64,000 nucleotides of DNA from the NCBI GenBank assembly GCA_047495785.1, contig JBLDXI010000010.1, forward strand, positions 2,418,001-2,482,000. Reading direction: 5' to 3'. Origin of the DNA: Lepidodermella squamata. Lineage: Eukaryota; Gastrotricha. The position numbers and the translations under genes are program-made. The notes under the pieces were generated by a model, which was not told where the DNA came from, made no database searches, and was given only the letters and a program-made list of their open reading frames with translations. Below are positions 1 through 10,095 of this stretch, in pieces (position 1 is the stretch's first letter; each line of letters opens with the position of its first letter).

Positions 1-3000
1 GCAGCGCCGCGGATTGGATTCTCACGGCTTAAAGCCTGAGCTACTAATGCGATTGAAATCAGCAATAACCAGTACGTGTAGCATGACCTGAGTTATGCCC
101 ACCGCAGCTGCATAAGTTCTTTAATTTATTTCCTATCTTTTTCAGCTAGTTAAACAACGTTTTTTGTTATTTTTCGTCTGAAACTGACTTGATTTTGTTT
201 TTCGATAATTATCTAGACGAGGAGAATGGTTTGCCTCCCTCTGAATCATCCGCTTCGATGGAAGGCCTTGTAAAAGGCGACGAAGAGGATGAGCACAATA
301 ACGGTAATGGAAATGGTAATGGTCGGCATCATTCTGCCGCTGGCGAATACGACTATAAGCAAGAGGAGCACGAGGAGGACTATAAACAGCCTGGTGATGG
401 TGGTCAGTATTATGGCGAAGAAAATGGCCAGGCTGGTGAGCATTATGACCAAGGCGCTTACCCTGATCAGAAGCCATCATATCACGAATATGGCGAAAAT
501 CCGCACGATATGCATGAAGATGATGATGATCACGGATCAAATAGCCATGGTGGTGGCAATGACAACGCTGAAAATAGCAACAAAAATAACGACTTTGACG
601 ACGGAGAAGAGTCGGCTAACAACAACAATAATAATAACGGCGATAGTTCCGGCGAACATAAGTCCCAGGACCAGCCAGAATCTGAAAACCAACCTGTTGC
701 AGAGAAAATGTGAGTTTGGTAACTTTGATACTTTTACCCATGACTTTGATGGGCTTGAAACTTGACTCGCAATCTCAAGTTTTCGGCTTTTTATGTCTGT
801 TATTTGCGGAAAGATTCAATTGGAAAATTGAGATTTTTCGAAATATAATATTCTAGTCTAATATTGCTCAACCTTGAGACAAATTAACCACATCGTTGTA
901 GAAAATTGCTACGGTGTAGAAAAGTGCACACCCTGCTATAAATTTATGTTTCCAGTGTTACACTTGTGACTCTGACGTTATTTTTCCCAAAAATAAGTTT
1001 TTTTCGTGTTTGGAGAACCTAAATCCTAAATTCAGAAAGTTACGTCAAAATCTGGTGTAATTTGTTTAGTCGAGACAAACTCTCTCGAGAGCTCTTGCTA
1101 GCTTTTTCTGACGATGGGACACTTTTAGACATAAACCATGACGAAATTTCACGATTGCTTAATATTGTCTAATTATTCTCGAAGCGGTTTTGCTGATGAT
1201 GATAAATTATGTTATTTTCGTAAATCGATCACGTGATTTTTAACTGCAATTTTCACTATTTTCTAGCCGCGACAGATACCGATCGGAATCGCCCGGAAAT
1301 TCGAGGTCGCCGCGAAACGGCAGCAACAGCGCCCGCCGCGGCTCCTCCTCAGACCACGACCGCGACCGGCCGAGCCACCGCGACTCGGGCAGCCACCGGC
1401 GCTCGGAGCACCGGCGGTCACGCGACGACGACGACGAGTCGGTGTCGTCGCGCGAGCCCGACGAGAAGCGGCGCCGCGTCGGCGGCTCGTCGTCGGGCGG
1501 CGCGCTCGACCTGAGCTCGGCCGGCGCCAGCGGCGCGGAACCGGACCTGTGGTGGCAGTCGACGACGGTCGCGCTCGACCGCTTCTTCTCCGACCTGAAC
1601 CTCGTGCTCGACCACGACGGCTACCGCGCCAAGACGATGAACGACGAGGGCTTTGGCATGATGATGGGCGGCGTGAAGGCGACGTACGGCGTGCCCATCA
1701 CCCTGGAGTCGCGGGCGCGCGTCGCCTACGAAGTGCGCGTCGTGCGCCTCATCACGCCCACGTCGATCCACCCGGACGAGAAGCCGCGCCATGTGCTGCG
1801 CATCGGCTTTTCGACGCCGTCGGTCGCGCCGAATCGCCTCGCCGATGACAAGCTGTCGTTTGCGTTCGACTGCCGCGGGCGCTTGATCAGCTCGAAGCAC
1901 GAATCACGCGAATTCGGCTCCAAGTGCACCGAAACCGATGTCATCACCGTTTTACTCGTAAGTCGTTGACTTTCCATGGCAAACGAATTAGTAGACGACG
2001 GAAAATCTGGTTTTCCGAAGTGTAGGCGGCTGATTAGTGATAGACTATGTAGTACCTAGATCAAAAAGAGGCAATTCCGCATCTTCGGCTCTCCTTTATT
2101 ATAATTTTTGCGGCGTTTCGGTTTGAATAGGTACCCGTTTAGAAACTAAATAATTGCAGTTGATATTTTGCAACGCGGCCCTATCCCCGACATTTCATAC
2201 TGGCCTATTATTGTCTTGTTGACATGCGACATGTTCATGTAAATTATCACGGGATATAGTGAAATCATTGCCAAATTATTGAATTCCGTACCAAATTATT
2301 CCAAACAGTTCCAAATCCCCTAACCCTAACCCTAACCCTAACCCTAACCAGTTGAAAAACGAATAAAATGGTTAGGTATTGAATTAAATGAAATTTGGTA
2401 CCGGCGTAAGATTTTCCCAATTGGCACATCAAAATTCAAAATGCACACCCGTTCAACCAGAAAAATGTGCCAGCGTTGAATACGTATGTTTCCAACCGTA
2501 TGCGCCTGTCGAATTCTGTGATTTGTTTCTGAAACTCGCTTTACTCCCTTTCTCGGGCGAAGATTCGAAGCAAACCTGATTTGTTAGTTGAATGCAACAA
2601 TTGCAAACGCGGTTTTCGCGATGCTCGTGGATTAGCTCAACATATGCGACGGTGAAAGCGCATCCCCTCGCCCACTAAAAGCGCGCCTTGCGATCGTCGT
2701 CCGCAACATCGTCGCGTTAAAAACTAGCCTTGAATAATTATTGTCCAAATTCGAGTTCTATTTGCATGGCATGAATCTGATTCATGAAGTTGAACGTTGA
2801 AACTACACATTGTTGCATTTTGTCAGCGTAAACAAGCCAGTAATGATAGGATTAACCGCGCAGATTGCACTGAGAAAACGTTTTGTCTCCATTTTTCATT
2901 TTTCATTTACTCCTTTTGGTTTACAATGAGCGTTATTTTTTGCTCCTGAACAGTCTATTGATTTTCAATTATTTGACCTATCTTACCATGGAACTTCTGA

Positions 3001-6000
3001 TAACGTTCACGAATTTTAATTCACCGTCTACTTATTAGCATGATTAAGACTATTTCTAAATGAATTTTGCAGGATCTGTCCGAGCCAGAATTTGTCTATG
3101 TCGACCTGATGCGAAACGGCGAGCGAATGCCGATCAGCAAGTCGAAAGACAAGGACAAAGAGAAGGAGAAGGAGAAGGAAAAGGAGAAGGACGCCGCCGC
3201 CGCCGCCGCGGTGCCGATGGCAGTCGACGGCGAAAAACCGCCAGCCGGCGATGCAACGCCAGGCCAAACAAGCGAGGCCGAAATGAAATCACCGCCGCCC
3301 GCCGCCGCAGTTGCCGTTGTCGAAGATCAGCAGCAGCAGCAGCAAGCGCCGCCGCTGCCTCTCGTCCACGCGTTCACTTTCAACCGCGCGGAGTTGCTGG
3401 CAAACGCGACCGAGGGCCAGGAAACGCCGCTGCCCGTCGCCCTCATGCCGCACCTCCTCCTGAAAAACGTCTCGGTCGAGTGCAACTTCGGCCAGAAAGC
3501 GACGCCGTGGTTCGCCCTGCCCGCCGGCTTCGTCATGCTCAACGACGTGGCGGTGGAGGAGCGCGAACGCAACCCCCTGCCGCCCGCCTCCAAGGCCGAG
3601 TGCGAGGTCATCATGATGTGCGGCCTGCCCTCCGCCGGCAAGACCTTCTACGTGAACAAGCTGCTGCACGAGCGCGCCGAGATGCGCTTCAACGCGCTCG
3701 GCGTCTCCTACGTGCTCGACGCGATGCGCCTCGACGACAAGCCGCGGCGGCGCGTGCACAAGGACGAGCAGCGCGGCAAGATGTGCGACCTGATCGACAC
3801 GGCGATGCGGTGCCTGAACAAGCTGATCGAGGTGGCGGCGACGCGGCCGCGCAACTACATCCTCGACCAGACGAACGTGTACACGTCGACGCAGCGCCGC
3901 AAGATGACGCTGTTCGGTGGGTTCAAGCGCAAGGCCGTCGTCGTCGTGCCGCCCGACGAGGAGTACAAGCGGCGGTGTGCGGAGCGCGAGCGCATCGAGG
4001 GCCGCGACATCCCGTTCGACGCCATCGTCGAGATGCGCGCCGGCTTCGAGCTGCCGTCCACGTCGGGCGGCTACCTCGACTCGATCGAGTACGCCGAGCT
4101 GCCGGAGCAGGAGGCGCGCGACCTCGTGAAACAGTACAACGAGGACGGCGCCCGCGAGCTCGAGAAGGCGCGCGAGCGAGATGAGGAGCTGGCGGCGTCG
4201 CGCGGCGGCTCCGACTACCACAACTCGCGCAGTTCGCGCTACAACGACGGCGGCCGCTCGTCTGAGTCGTATGGCCGCCGGCCGTTCGACCGCTTCAGCG
4301 ACCGAACGCGCGGCGACCGGTTCGGGCCCGGGCGGGGCGGGTACGCCGAGCGCCGGGGTGGCGGCTACCATGACGACCGGGGCCGGGGCGGCGGCGATGA
4401 CAGGCGGCCGCCGCGGTTTCCGAACAACCGCGATGAGCCGGAGCATTTTCGCGAGTCGGAGTTTGATCGGTACCGGTCGCGAGGCCCACCGCCGCCGCCT
4501 CCCCGCTTCGAGCCGGGGTACCAGAGCGAGCGGGGCGGCTACGACGGCGGGTACCGGGGCCGTGGGTTCGGCCGAGGGGCGCCGCGTGGTGGTCCGCCAC
4601 CGCCGGGCGCTGGAACGGGATACCGAGGCGGGTATTCGGACCGGGGAGGCCGTGGGGGTGGGCCGCCTCGCGAGGGCTTGCTGCCCAACCCGACGATGGG
4701 CCCGGGTCAGCGGTGGGGTGGTCCGCCGCCGCAGCAAGGCGGCAACTGGGGTGACCAGCGGCGGGATGACTTCGATCGCGGGGGCCGGGGCGGTCCGCCG
4801 CCTGAGCGTGGCTGGCAGCAGGGCCCACCTCGCGGTGGGTACCAGGGCGGCTATCAACAGGGCCCACCGCCTCCCCAGCAACAGCAAGGTCCGCCGCCGC
4901 CGCAGCAGGGTGGCTACAACCAGCGACCGCAGAACGGCGAGAGGCCGCGCCAGAGCCGGTGGTCGCAGGACCAGGGCGGTTCCTCGACGGTGCCGCCGGT
5001 GGCGTCGAGCAGTCAACCACCGCAGCGCCCAGGCCCGCCCTCGGGAGCACCGCAACAGCAGCAACAGGGCCAGTACGCAGCGCCCGTAGGGTCTTCTTAT
5101 CACCACCAGCAGCAACAACCGCAACAGCCGCAATACGGTGGGTACCAGGCTCCGGCTGCTCAGCAACAGCAACAACAGCCACCGCCGCAGCAGCAGTGGA
5201 ACCAGTGGAACCAGCAGCAACAGCAACAGCAGACGACTCAGCCCCCTCAGCAGCAGCAAGTTCAGCCGCCGAATTGGCAGGCGCAACCGCCGCGGCCTGT
5301 CGCCCCACAGCAGCAGCAGCAGACGGCGCCTCCGAACTGGCACCAGCAACAACAACAGCCGAGTGCGGTTCCAGCGGCGGCCCCGGCGCAGGCACCGGCC
5401 CCGACAAGCGCGGCACCGGCTGCGGCTGGAGCGGCGCCGCCCAATCAACAGGGCTGGACAGCTGAGCAACAGCGATGGGTAAGTGCGATTTCTGATCTTG
5501 TAGTATAGGGCTAGAATGCAATCTATATATCCGATTGAACAAATTGTCGATCATTGACTGGTGAAAAGACTAGTTGAAATATCTGCAAATGTCAACTTGT
5601 TTTTCGCTAAAAAACGAGTGCTGGAAAAAACTGAAATACAATCAACTTTAAGTATACCTTGAGAATCGGTTTAATATGGTAAAGTACCGAAAATACCGAA
5701 CCGTTTACCATCGGGTTTTCTCTGTTGTTGTTGTTGATCACTTTTGTTTCGCGAACTTAGTTACAGGAAAATACAGGAAAAGTTGAAACATCGGAAAATC
5801 ATTTTACGTAATGTTTTGAGAAGTTTAGGACGATTATTTATTTATCCATGTGATTAATTTCGCATTTTTGTGTTTATGACAGTGGCAGCAATACGGTGCT
5901 CAATGGCAGCAACACCAGCAGCAGTTGGCCCAAGCGGCGCAGGCGCAACAAGGCGGAGCGACGCCGGGCTCGGCTTCGGCTGCCGCACCCGCCGCCGCGC

Positions 6001-6257
6001 CCGGCCAGCCGCCCACCTCGACAGCCTCGATGACACCCGCGCAACAGGCCGCCTACCAGCAGCAGTGGGCGCAGTGGCAGCAGTACTACAGCCAGTACGC
6101 GGCCGCGGCCCAGGCGCAGCAGCAGACGGCGGCAACTGGGCAACAGCCATCGCAGCAGCAAGCGGCGGCGGCTCAGCAATCTGCAGCGGCGCCATCGGCG
6201 ACTCAGAACCCGTGGCAGAGCTATGCCGGCGGGCAGTACGGCGCACAGCAGAGATGA
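1..6257 (+). CDS. HNRNPU: hnRNP U-like protein (SAP-SPRY-kinase-like P-loop-RGG), 5' end outside window
   Basis: Exons read as <1-71, 217-709, 1267-1957, 3073-5478 and 5883-6257, with all phases consistent; at least 1344 residues lie in the window. The first exon is the end of a SAP DNA-binding motif (GLDSHGLKPELLMRLKSAI). Next come an acidic Asn/Asp/Glu-rich stretch, an RS/RD-rich segment, and a SPRY domain (about residues 260-420). A polynucleotide-kinase-like domain follows, with P-loop GLPSAGKT (602-609) and the family motif ILDQTNV, then a long RGG/PPP region and a Gln/Pro-rich tail. hnRNP U proteins are nuclear RNA- and scaffold-binding factors; the order SAP-acidic-SPRY-P-loop-RGG is diagnostic. 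Vertebrate members are about 800 residues, so this one is much longer, mainly because of the Q-rich tail. Stop codon at 6255-6257; AATAAA at 6612-6617. GC is very high in exon 4, which creates large antisense shadow frames. The true start lies upstream of the window. Confidence 0.93.
2318..2349. repeat. interstitial telomere-like (CCCTAA)5 repeat
   Basis: Five perfect CCCTAA units plus CC, in the 1115-bp third visible intron of the hnRNP U gene. On the other strand this is TTAGGG, the commonest animal telomere repeat. It is flanked by AT-rich sequence with repeats of CCAAATTATT/CCAAA just upstream. It may mark a repaired break or a telomere-associated element. Confidence 0.9.
2590..2655 (+). 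other. C2H2-like zinc-finger peptide relic in intron
   Basis: A short open stretch reads ECNNCKRGFRDARGLAQHMRR followed by a stop. It has the C-x2-C, hydrophobic, L-x2-H layout of a C2H2 finger, but the second His is missing. It lies 240 bp downstream of the telomere-like repeat inside an hnRNP U intron, with no gene around it. Such fingers occur at the N-terminus of some site-specific non-LTR retrotransposons, so it could be a decayed element; that is inference. Confidence 0.2.
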
Positions 6258-6762
6258 TGATCTTCTCGCTTTTGTAGGCTGTGTACAGGCTTCACTCTCT
6301 TTTTCTCTCTAGTTGTTCTTTCGTCGTCGTTGTTCGCATTCGTTTATTCATTTCGTGTCATTTCGTGTGCCTATCTCGAACAGCGGCGTGTACAGTTGTT
6401 GCTGCGCGTGTATGAAATAATGTCGATGGCACACGTTTCGATTGTTACATACTATGATGTAGTAGGCGGTACTTATTCCTCTAGATTGTAATTCAAGTCC
6501 GACTCGGCGAATCGTGTGTTGCTCGAGTGTGCATATTCGCGACTGACTGCGCCATAGCTTCTTCTTATATCGATCGACACACGCCACGATTTGATGATGA
6601 GAATAATTGCTAATAAAAATTTCAACTACGAAAAACCATGCGATTTTGTTTACTCCAAGATTGAAAGGCAACAATGGGAAAAAAGGTCGTGATCGTCAAT
6701 CCGGGCTCGAAACAACGGAGGGTTCCAACTATAGCTGAGCTGATGCGAAAAATTGCGGTCGG
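6258..6762. other. hnRNP U 3' UTR and spacer before tRNA array
   Basis: No gene seen. It holds the presumed 3' UTR (CT-rich start, AATAAA at 6612-6617) and about 150 bp of unique sequence before array homology begins near 6763. Confidence 0.6.
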
Positions 6763-6800
6763 CATTAAGCGTTAGCTAACCAATTGCGCCACAGAAGCTG
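6763..6800 (-). pseudogene. truncated tRNA-Asn (5' half) at chimeric left edge of array
   Basis: The sequence CTAACCAATTGCGCCACAGAAGC matches the 5' half of the array tRNA-Asn (11245-11318). It is preceded by GCATTAAGCGTTAGCT, which in unit 1 is found at 11029-11044, downstream of tRNA-Glu(CTC). The tRNA-Leu(AAG) and the 3' half of tRNA-Asn that normally lie between are absent, so this is a deletion junction. The gene lacks anticodon and T arm. Confidence 0.8.
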
Positions 6801-6896
6801 TCACGATGAACAGCTCTAGTGCGTAGGTGAAAATGCCTGGTACGAGTACGGATAAGCTGAAACCACAAGAGAACAACTGTTATCGAAATGCACAGC

Positions 6897-6969
6897 GGGG
6901 TTGTGGCGCAATGGACAACGCGTCTGACTACGGATCAGAAGATTCCAGGTTCGACTCCTGGCAGCCTCG
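6897..6969 (+). tRNA. tRNA-Arg-ACG: tRNA-Arg (ACG)
   Basis: 73 nt. Acceptor GGGGTTG pairs with CAGCCTC; anticodon loop CTACGGA; discriminator G. A run of seven T follows directly as pol III terminator. Confidence 0.97.
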
Positions 6970-7049
6970 AATTTTTTTAGAGAAAGCATCATTGGATCAA
7001 CAGAGGCTTTGCTACTTCTCATATTTTCGGAGTAGACGACACTGTCTCA

Positions 7050-7122
7050 GCCCGGTTAGCTCAGTCGGTAGAGCATGGGACTCTTAATCCCAGGGTCGTG
7101 GGTTCGAGCCCCACATCGGGCG
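7050..7122 (+). tRNA. tRNA-Lys-CTT: tRNA-Lys (CTT)
   Basis: 73 nt. Acceptor GCCCGGT/ATCGGGC; anticodon loop CTCTTAA; B box GGTTCGAGCC. Terminator CTTTTTG downstream. Confidence 0.97.
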
Positions 7123-7185
7123 ATTTCGCTTTTTGCTTCTTAGATCCTCCAATAGATTGCGTTTTCGAAGAGCGAGAAAAAGGTT

Positions 7186-7257
7186 CTCCTTGGCAGGGAA
7201 TCGAACCCTGGTCTCCCGCGTGACAGGCGGGGATACTAACCACTATACTACCAAGGA
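7186..7257 (-). tRNA. tRNA-Asp-GTC: tRNA-Asp (GTC), first of two in the unit
   Basis: 72 nt. Acceptor TCCTTGG/CCAAGGA; anticodon loop CTGTCAC; discriminator G. Its flanks differ from those of the second Asp gene at 9760, so these are two distinct loci per unit. Confidence 0.97.
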
Positions 7258-7338
7258 CATTACACGCATTGTAGCTGACTTATTACTTTAGTGGTTTGAA
7301 AGCCGTTCAAAAATAGATAGCTTAAAAATTGTGTGCGT

Positions 7339-7409
7339 TGCATCGGCCGGGAATCGAACCCGGGCCTCCCGCGTGGCAGGCGAGAATTCTACCACTGAAC
7401 CACCGATGC
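7339..7409 (-). tRNA. tRNA-Gly-GCC: tRNA-Gly (GCC)
   Basis: 71 nt. Acceptor GCATCGG/CCGATGC; loop CTGCCAC; discriminator A. The only Gly gene in the unit. Confidence 0.97.
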
Positions 7410-7492
7410 CGCTGTATTCATAGCTCCTGAATCAATAAGCAGGCAGAAAGCTGCGCTTGCAAAGCGTATGTCGGTAATCAAGCAAAAAGATC

Positions 7493-7564
7493 GGGCCCGT
7501 CCGGGATTTGAACCCGAGACCTCTCGCACCCAAAGCGAGAATCATACCCCTAGACCAACGGGCC
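7493..7564 (-). tRNA. tRNA-Pro-TGG: tRNA-Pro (TGG)
   Basis: 72 nt. Acceptor GGCCCGT/ACGGGCC; loop TTTGGGT; discriminator C. One of three Pro isoacceptors in the cassette. Confidence 0.97.
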
Positions 7565-7776
7565 TTGACGTTAGTTATGTTGACAGGGTTCGCCATAATT
7601 CTTCATTTGAATTTCGTACCGTCATTTATGCCTTCTGCGCTGGAGTTCAGGCCGTTCGAGTAGAAGCTAACCATGCGCAGTGCCAAAGAACTCTGCAACG
7701 CCAGTGTGCACACAACTCGGACTTGGGCGTGTGCCTTCAAAGCTGTAGCTCGCCCCTGCAAGTTCACATTGCACAC

Positions 7777-7849
7777 GCCGAGATAGCTCAGTTGGGAGAG
7801 CGTTAGACTGAAGATCTAAAGGTCCCTGGTTCGATCCCGGGTCTCGGCG
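7777..7849 (+). tRNA. tRNA-Phe-GAA: tRNA-Phe (GAA), discriminator G
   Basis: 73 nt. Acceptor GCCGAGA/TCTCGGC; loop CTGAAGA. The base after the acceptor is G, where Phe tRNAs normally carry A73; every copy in the window shares this. Confidence 0.96.
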
Positions 7850-7934
7850 AGCTTCTTTTTTCATAAAAGCGATATTTCAAAACGGCAAACAACCAGCCCT
7901 CAAGAGCAAGAAATTCCATAAAACTTTTAGATGA

Positions 7935-8006
7935 GGCCCGTTGGTCTAGGGGTATGATTCTCGCTTCGGGTGCGAGAGGTCTCGGGTTCAATTCCCGAAC
8001 GGGCCC
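7935..8006 (+). tRNA. tRNA-Pro-CGG: tRNA-Pro (CGG)
   Basis: 72 nt. Same acceptor as Pro(TGG); loop TTCGGGT; T arm CTCGGGTTCAATTCCCGA. Confidence 0.97.
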
Positions 8007-8099
8007 ATAATTTTTGAATTCAAGCCATTCATGCACATGCACAGTTTTTGCCAACATATTCCTGTTACGTTGATGCCACAGCGCATATGAAGAAGCAGC

Positions 8100-8171
8100 T
8101 CCCTGATGGTCTAGTGGTTAGGATTCCGCGCTTTCACCGCGGCGGCCCGGGTTCGATTCCCGGTCAGGGAA
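8100..8171 (+). tRNA. tRNA-Glu-TTC: tRNA-Glu (TTC)
   Basis: 72 nt. Acceptor TCCCTGA/TCAGGGA; loop CTTTCAC; discriminator A. T-rich terminator follows. Confidence 0.97.
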
Positions 8172-8246
8172 AGTTTTTGAGCTTTGCAATGTCAATTGTA
8201 GGTTTTGGTACGCAAAAAGAGAGCTTGCCGCCGAAAAAGTCAAGCA

Positions 8247-8318
8247 AGGCTCAGGGGGGGATCGAACCCTCGATCTTCTGCTTACTAGGCAGACGCTCTA
8301 CCACTAAGCTACTGAGCC
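8247..8318 (-). tRNA. tRNA-Thr-AGT: tRNA-Thr (AGT)
   Basis: 72 nt. Acceptor GGCTCAG/CTGAGCC; loop CTAGTAA; discriminator T. T stem GAGGG/CCCCC has one A-C mismatch in all copies. Confidence 0.95.
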
Positions 8319-8396
8319 GAGGCTGGGTATTTCTGCAGCAGTGGCACTATTCGCGTAGAGAAGCCTAGCCAGGTTATGCAATTTTGCGAGAAAAAT

Positions 8397-8469
8397 TGGA
8401 GGATACGGGCGTCGATCCCGTTACCTCTCGCATGCTAAGCGAGCGCTCTACCATTTGAGCTAATCCCCC
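8397..8469 (-). tRNA. tRNA-Ala-AGC: tRNA-Ala (AGC)
   Basis: 73 nt. Acceptor GGGGGAT/ATCCTCC; loop TTAGCAT. T loop ATCGACG starts with A rather than T, as animal Ala(AGC) genes do. Confidence 0.96.
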
Positions 8470-8546
8470 GTGGTAGTAACCAGACGATTTATTGCTAATA
8501 TGATTTCGTATAGCAGCGGTTTCGGTAATTGACTTGAAAAAGCTTG

Positions 8547-8619
8547 CGCCCTCCGGGGGACTCGAACCCCCGACCCTGTGATTAAAAGTCACATGCTCTA
8601 CCGACTGAGCTAGGAAGGC
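8547..8619 (-). tRNA. tRNA-Lys-TTT: tRNA-Lys (TTT)
   Basis: 73 nt. Acceptor GCCTTCC/GGAGGGC with G-T pairing; loop CTTTTAA; discriminator G. Confidence 0.97.
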
Positions 8620-8715
8620 CCATGTTGATGGCGGCCGTTTATAGAGCTGGAGAAGATTTCGATGCTGCTGATTTCCAAGCGGCAATAAGCCGCCCTCAAC
8701 GGGTGCAAAATTAGT

Positions 8716-8788
8716 CGACGCTGATGGGACTCGAACCCACAATCTTCGGATCCGAAGTCCGACGCGATAGCCATTTCGCCACAGCGCC
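8716..8788 (-). tRNA. tRNA-Arg-TCG: tRNA-Arg (TCG)
   Basis: 73 nt. Acceptor GGCGCTG/CAGCGTC; loop CTTCGGA; discriminator G. Confidence 0.97.
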
Positions 8789-8871
8789 CGTTCAGAAGTT
8801 TAGCAGCTGAGAATCAAGTATGTAGTGATTTGTTGGAGTGTTTTTGAGCCCAACACGACTGCAAAATAACT

Positions 8872-8953
8872 CGTCGCCAGTAGGATTTGAACCTACGCGC
8901 GGAGACCGCATCTGATTTCTAGTCAGACCCCTTAACCACTCGGGCATAGCGAC
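8872..8953 (-). tRNA. tRNA-Ser-AGA: tRNA-Ser (AGA)
   Basis: 82 nt with long variable arm. Acceptor GTCGCTA/TGGCGAC; loop CTAGAAA. Nearly the same body as Ser(CGA) at 9930. Confidence 0.97.
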
Positions 8954-9101
8954 TTCCTGCCGGCTTCCTTCCGCATTCCGTCAATCCAGCTTCACTCGAG
9001 ACTCGCCGCAGCCGCAGCGTTCGAGATAAATTCAGCCAGTAGTAGCTTTCGATTCACATGCCGGGCTCGCTTAAGCACGTTGCACCCATCCCGCTCCGTC
9101 A

Positions 9102-9185
9102 GTCAGGATGGCCGAGCGGTCCAAGGCGCTGCGTTCAGGTCGCAGTCAGTTTCTACTGGCGTGGGTTCGAATCCCACTTCTGACA
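9102..9185 (+). tRNA. tRNA-Leu-CAG: tRNA-Leu (CAG)
   Basis: 84 nt, long variable arm. Acceptor GTCAGGA/TTCTGAC; loop TTCAGGT; discriminator A. Confidence 0.97.
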
Positions 9186-9261
9186 TTAACGTTTTTAAAG
9201 TCTAAGAGGTGGCATGCATAGAGGTGACGATACGCCGCGAAATAATAGCACTGTCACGAGC

Positions 9262-9334
9262 GGTTCGGTGGTGTAGTGGTTATCACATCTGCCTAACACG
9301 CAGAAGGTCGCCGGTTCAATCCCGGCCCGAATCA
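9262..9334 (+). tRNA. tRNA-Val-AAC: tRNA-Val (AAC)
   Basis: 73 nt. Acceptor GGTTCGG/CCGAATC; loop CTAACAC; discriminator A. The only Val gene in the unit. Confidence 0.97.
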
Positions 9335-9438
9335 GCTGTAAGCTTTTTGGCTTGGCTTTTTACAAAAACCCGGCGTCGCTGTCAATAAATATACAAAAAA
9401 TTGAACCGCCTGCCACTGTCTCGAGTTCTGTGTGACTC

Positions 9439-9510
9439 TGCCACGGCCTGGAGTCGAACCAGGGTCACCTCGGCCACAACGAGGAATACTAACCACTATA
9501 CTACCGTGGC
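9439..9510 (-). tRNA. tRNA-His-GTG: tRNA-His (GTG)
   Basis: 72 nt. Acceptor GCCACGG/CCGTGGC; loop TTGTGGC. G-1 is not encoded, as usual in eukaryotes. Confidence 0.97.
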
Positions 9511-9616
9511 TGATTTCGTGGTTAGGCGATATTTCGATCAGCGGGCTCTTGTAACTTACACCAATAGTTGAATCAAAGCCAGCTCAATGATCGCCACGCA
9601 GCCTGTAATTGATATG

Positions 9617-9698
9617 GACGCGGTGGCCGAGTGGTTAAGGCGATGGACTGCTAATCCATTGGGCTCTGCCCGCGAGGGTTCGAATCCCTTCTGCGTCG
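9617..9698 (+). tRNA. tRNA-Ser-GCT: tRNA-Ser (GCT)
   Basis: 82 nt, long variable arm GGGCTCTGCCCGC. Acceptor GACGCGG/CTGCGTC; loop CTGCTAA. Confidence 0.97.
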
Positions 9699-9759
9699 AT
9701 AATACTTTTGCAGGGAAATTTTAATACAGGCATTTTGATCTGCTACAGCAAAATGAATG

Positions 9760-9831
9760 CTCCTTGGCAGGGAATCGAACCCTGGTCTCCCGCGTGACAG
9801 GCGGGGATACTAACCACTATACTACCAAGGA
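9760..9831 (-). tRNA. tRNA-Asp-GTC: tRNA-Asp (GTC), second of two in the unit
   Basis: 72 nt, same mature sequence as the gene at 7186 but with unrelated flanks. Confidence 0.97.
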
Positions 9832-9929
9832 CTTGCATGCGTGTCATAGTCATGGTCAGACGATGTTTACGGTCATTGTAGTAGTTTGAATAGCTAGCTT
9901 ACTTCCTGCTACAGCAACCAAAAACTGAG

Positions 9930-10011
9930 CGTCGCCAGTAGGATTCGAACCTACGCGCGGAAACCGCATCTGATTTCGAGTCAGACCCCTTAACCACTCG
10001 GGCATAGCGAC
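9930..10011 (-). tRNA. tRNA-Ser-CGA: tRNA-Ser (CGA)
   Basis: 82 nt. Differs from Ser(AGA) mainly in the anticodon loop CTCGAAA and in a few other positions. Confidence 0.97.
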
Positions 10012-10095
10012 TGTTGCATCACAGCATGGACGAGAGCCCTCAGCAAAACATTTGTAATAATAATTACACAATTTTTCACTCAAAAAGCTGACAAC

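Noticed and set aside
189-216. Extending the acidic exon of hnRNP U upstream to 189
   Set aside because: The frame has no ATG; an acceptor CTAG at 213-216 joins in phase to the SAP exon ending at 71.
3289-5469. 726-codon minus-strand open frame opposite hnRNP U
   Set aside because: Composition is poly-Leu/Arg, the mirror of GC-rich Gln/Pro codons; the plus strand carries a clear conserved gene.
4295-5554. 419-codon minus-strand frame opposite hnRNP U
   Set aside because: Same shadow effect: Ala/Pro-rich with no domain.
7468-7806. Repeated 112-codon frame seen identically in each tRNA unit
   Set aside because: It runs through tRNA-Pro(TGG), a spacer and the start of tRNA-Phe; conservation comes from the tRNA array, not from a protein.
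8374-8742. 122-codon minus frame in each unit
   Set aside because: It spans tRNA-Ala, Lys(TTT) and part of Arg(TCG); the peptide is translated tRNA sequence.
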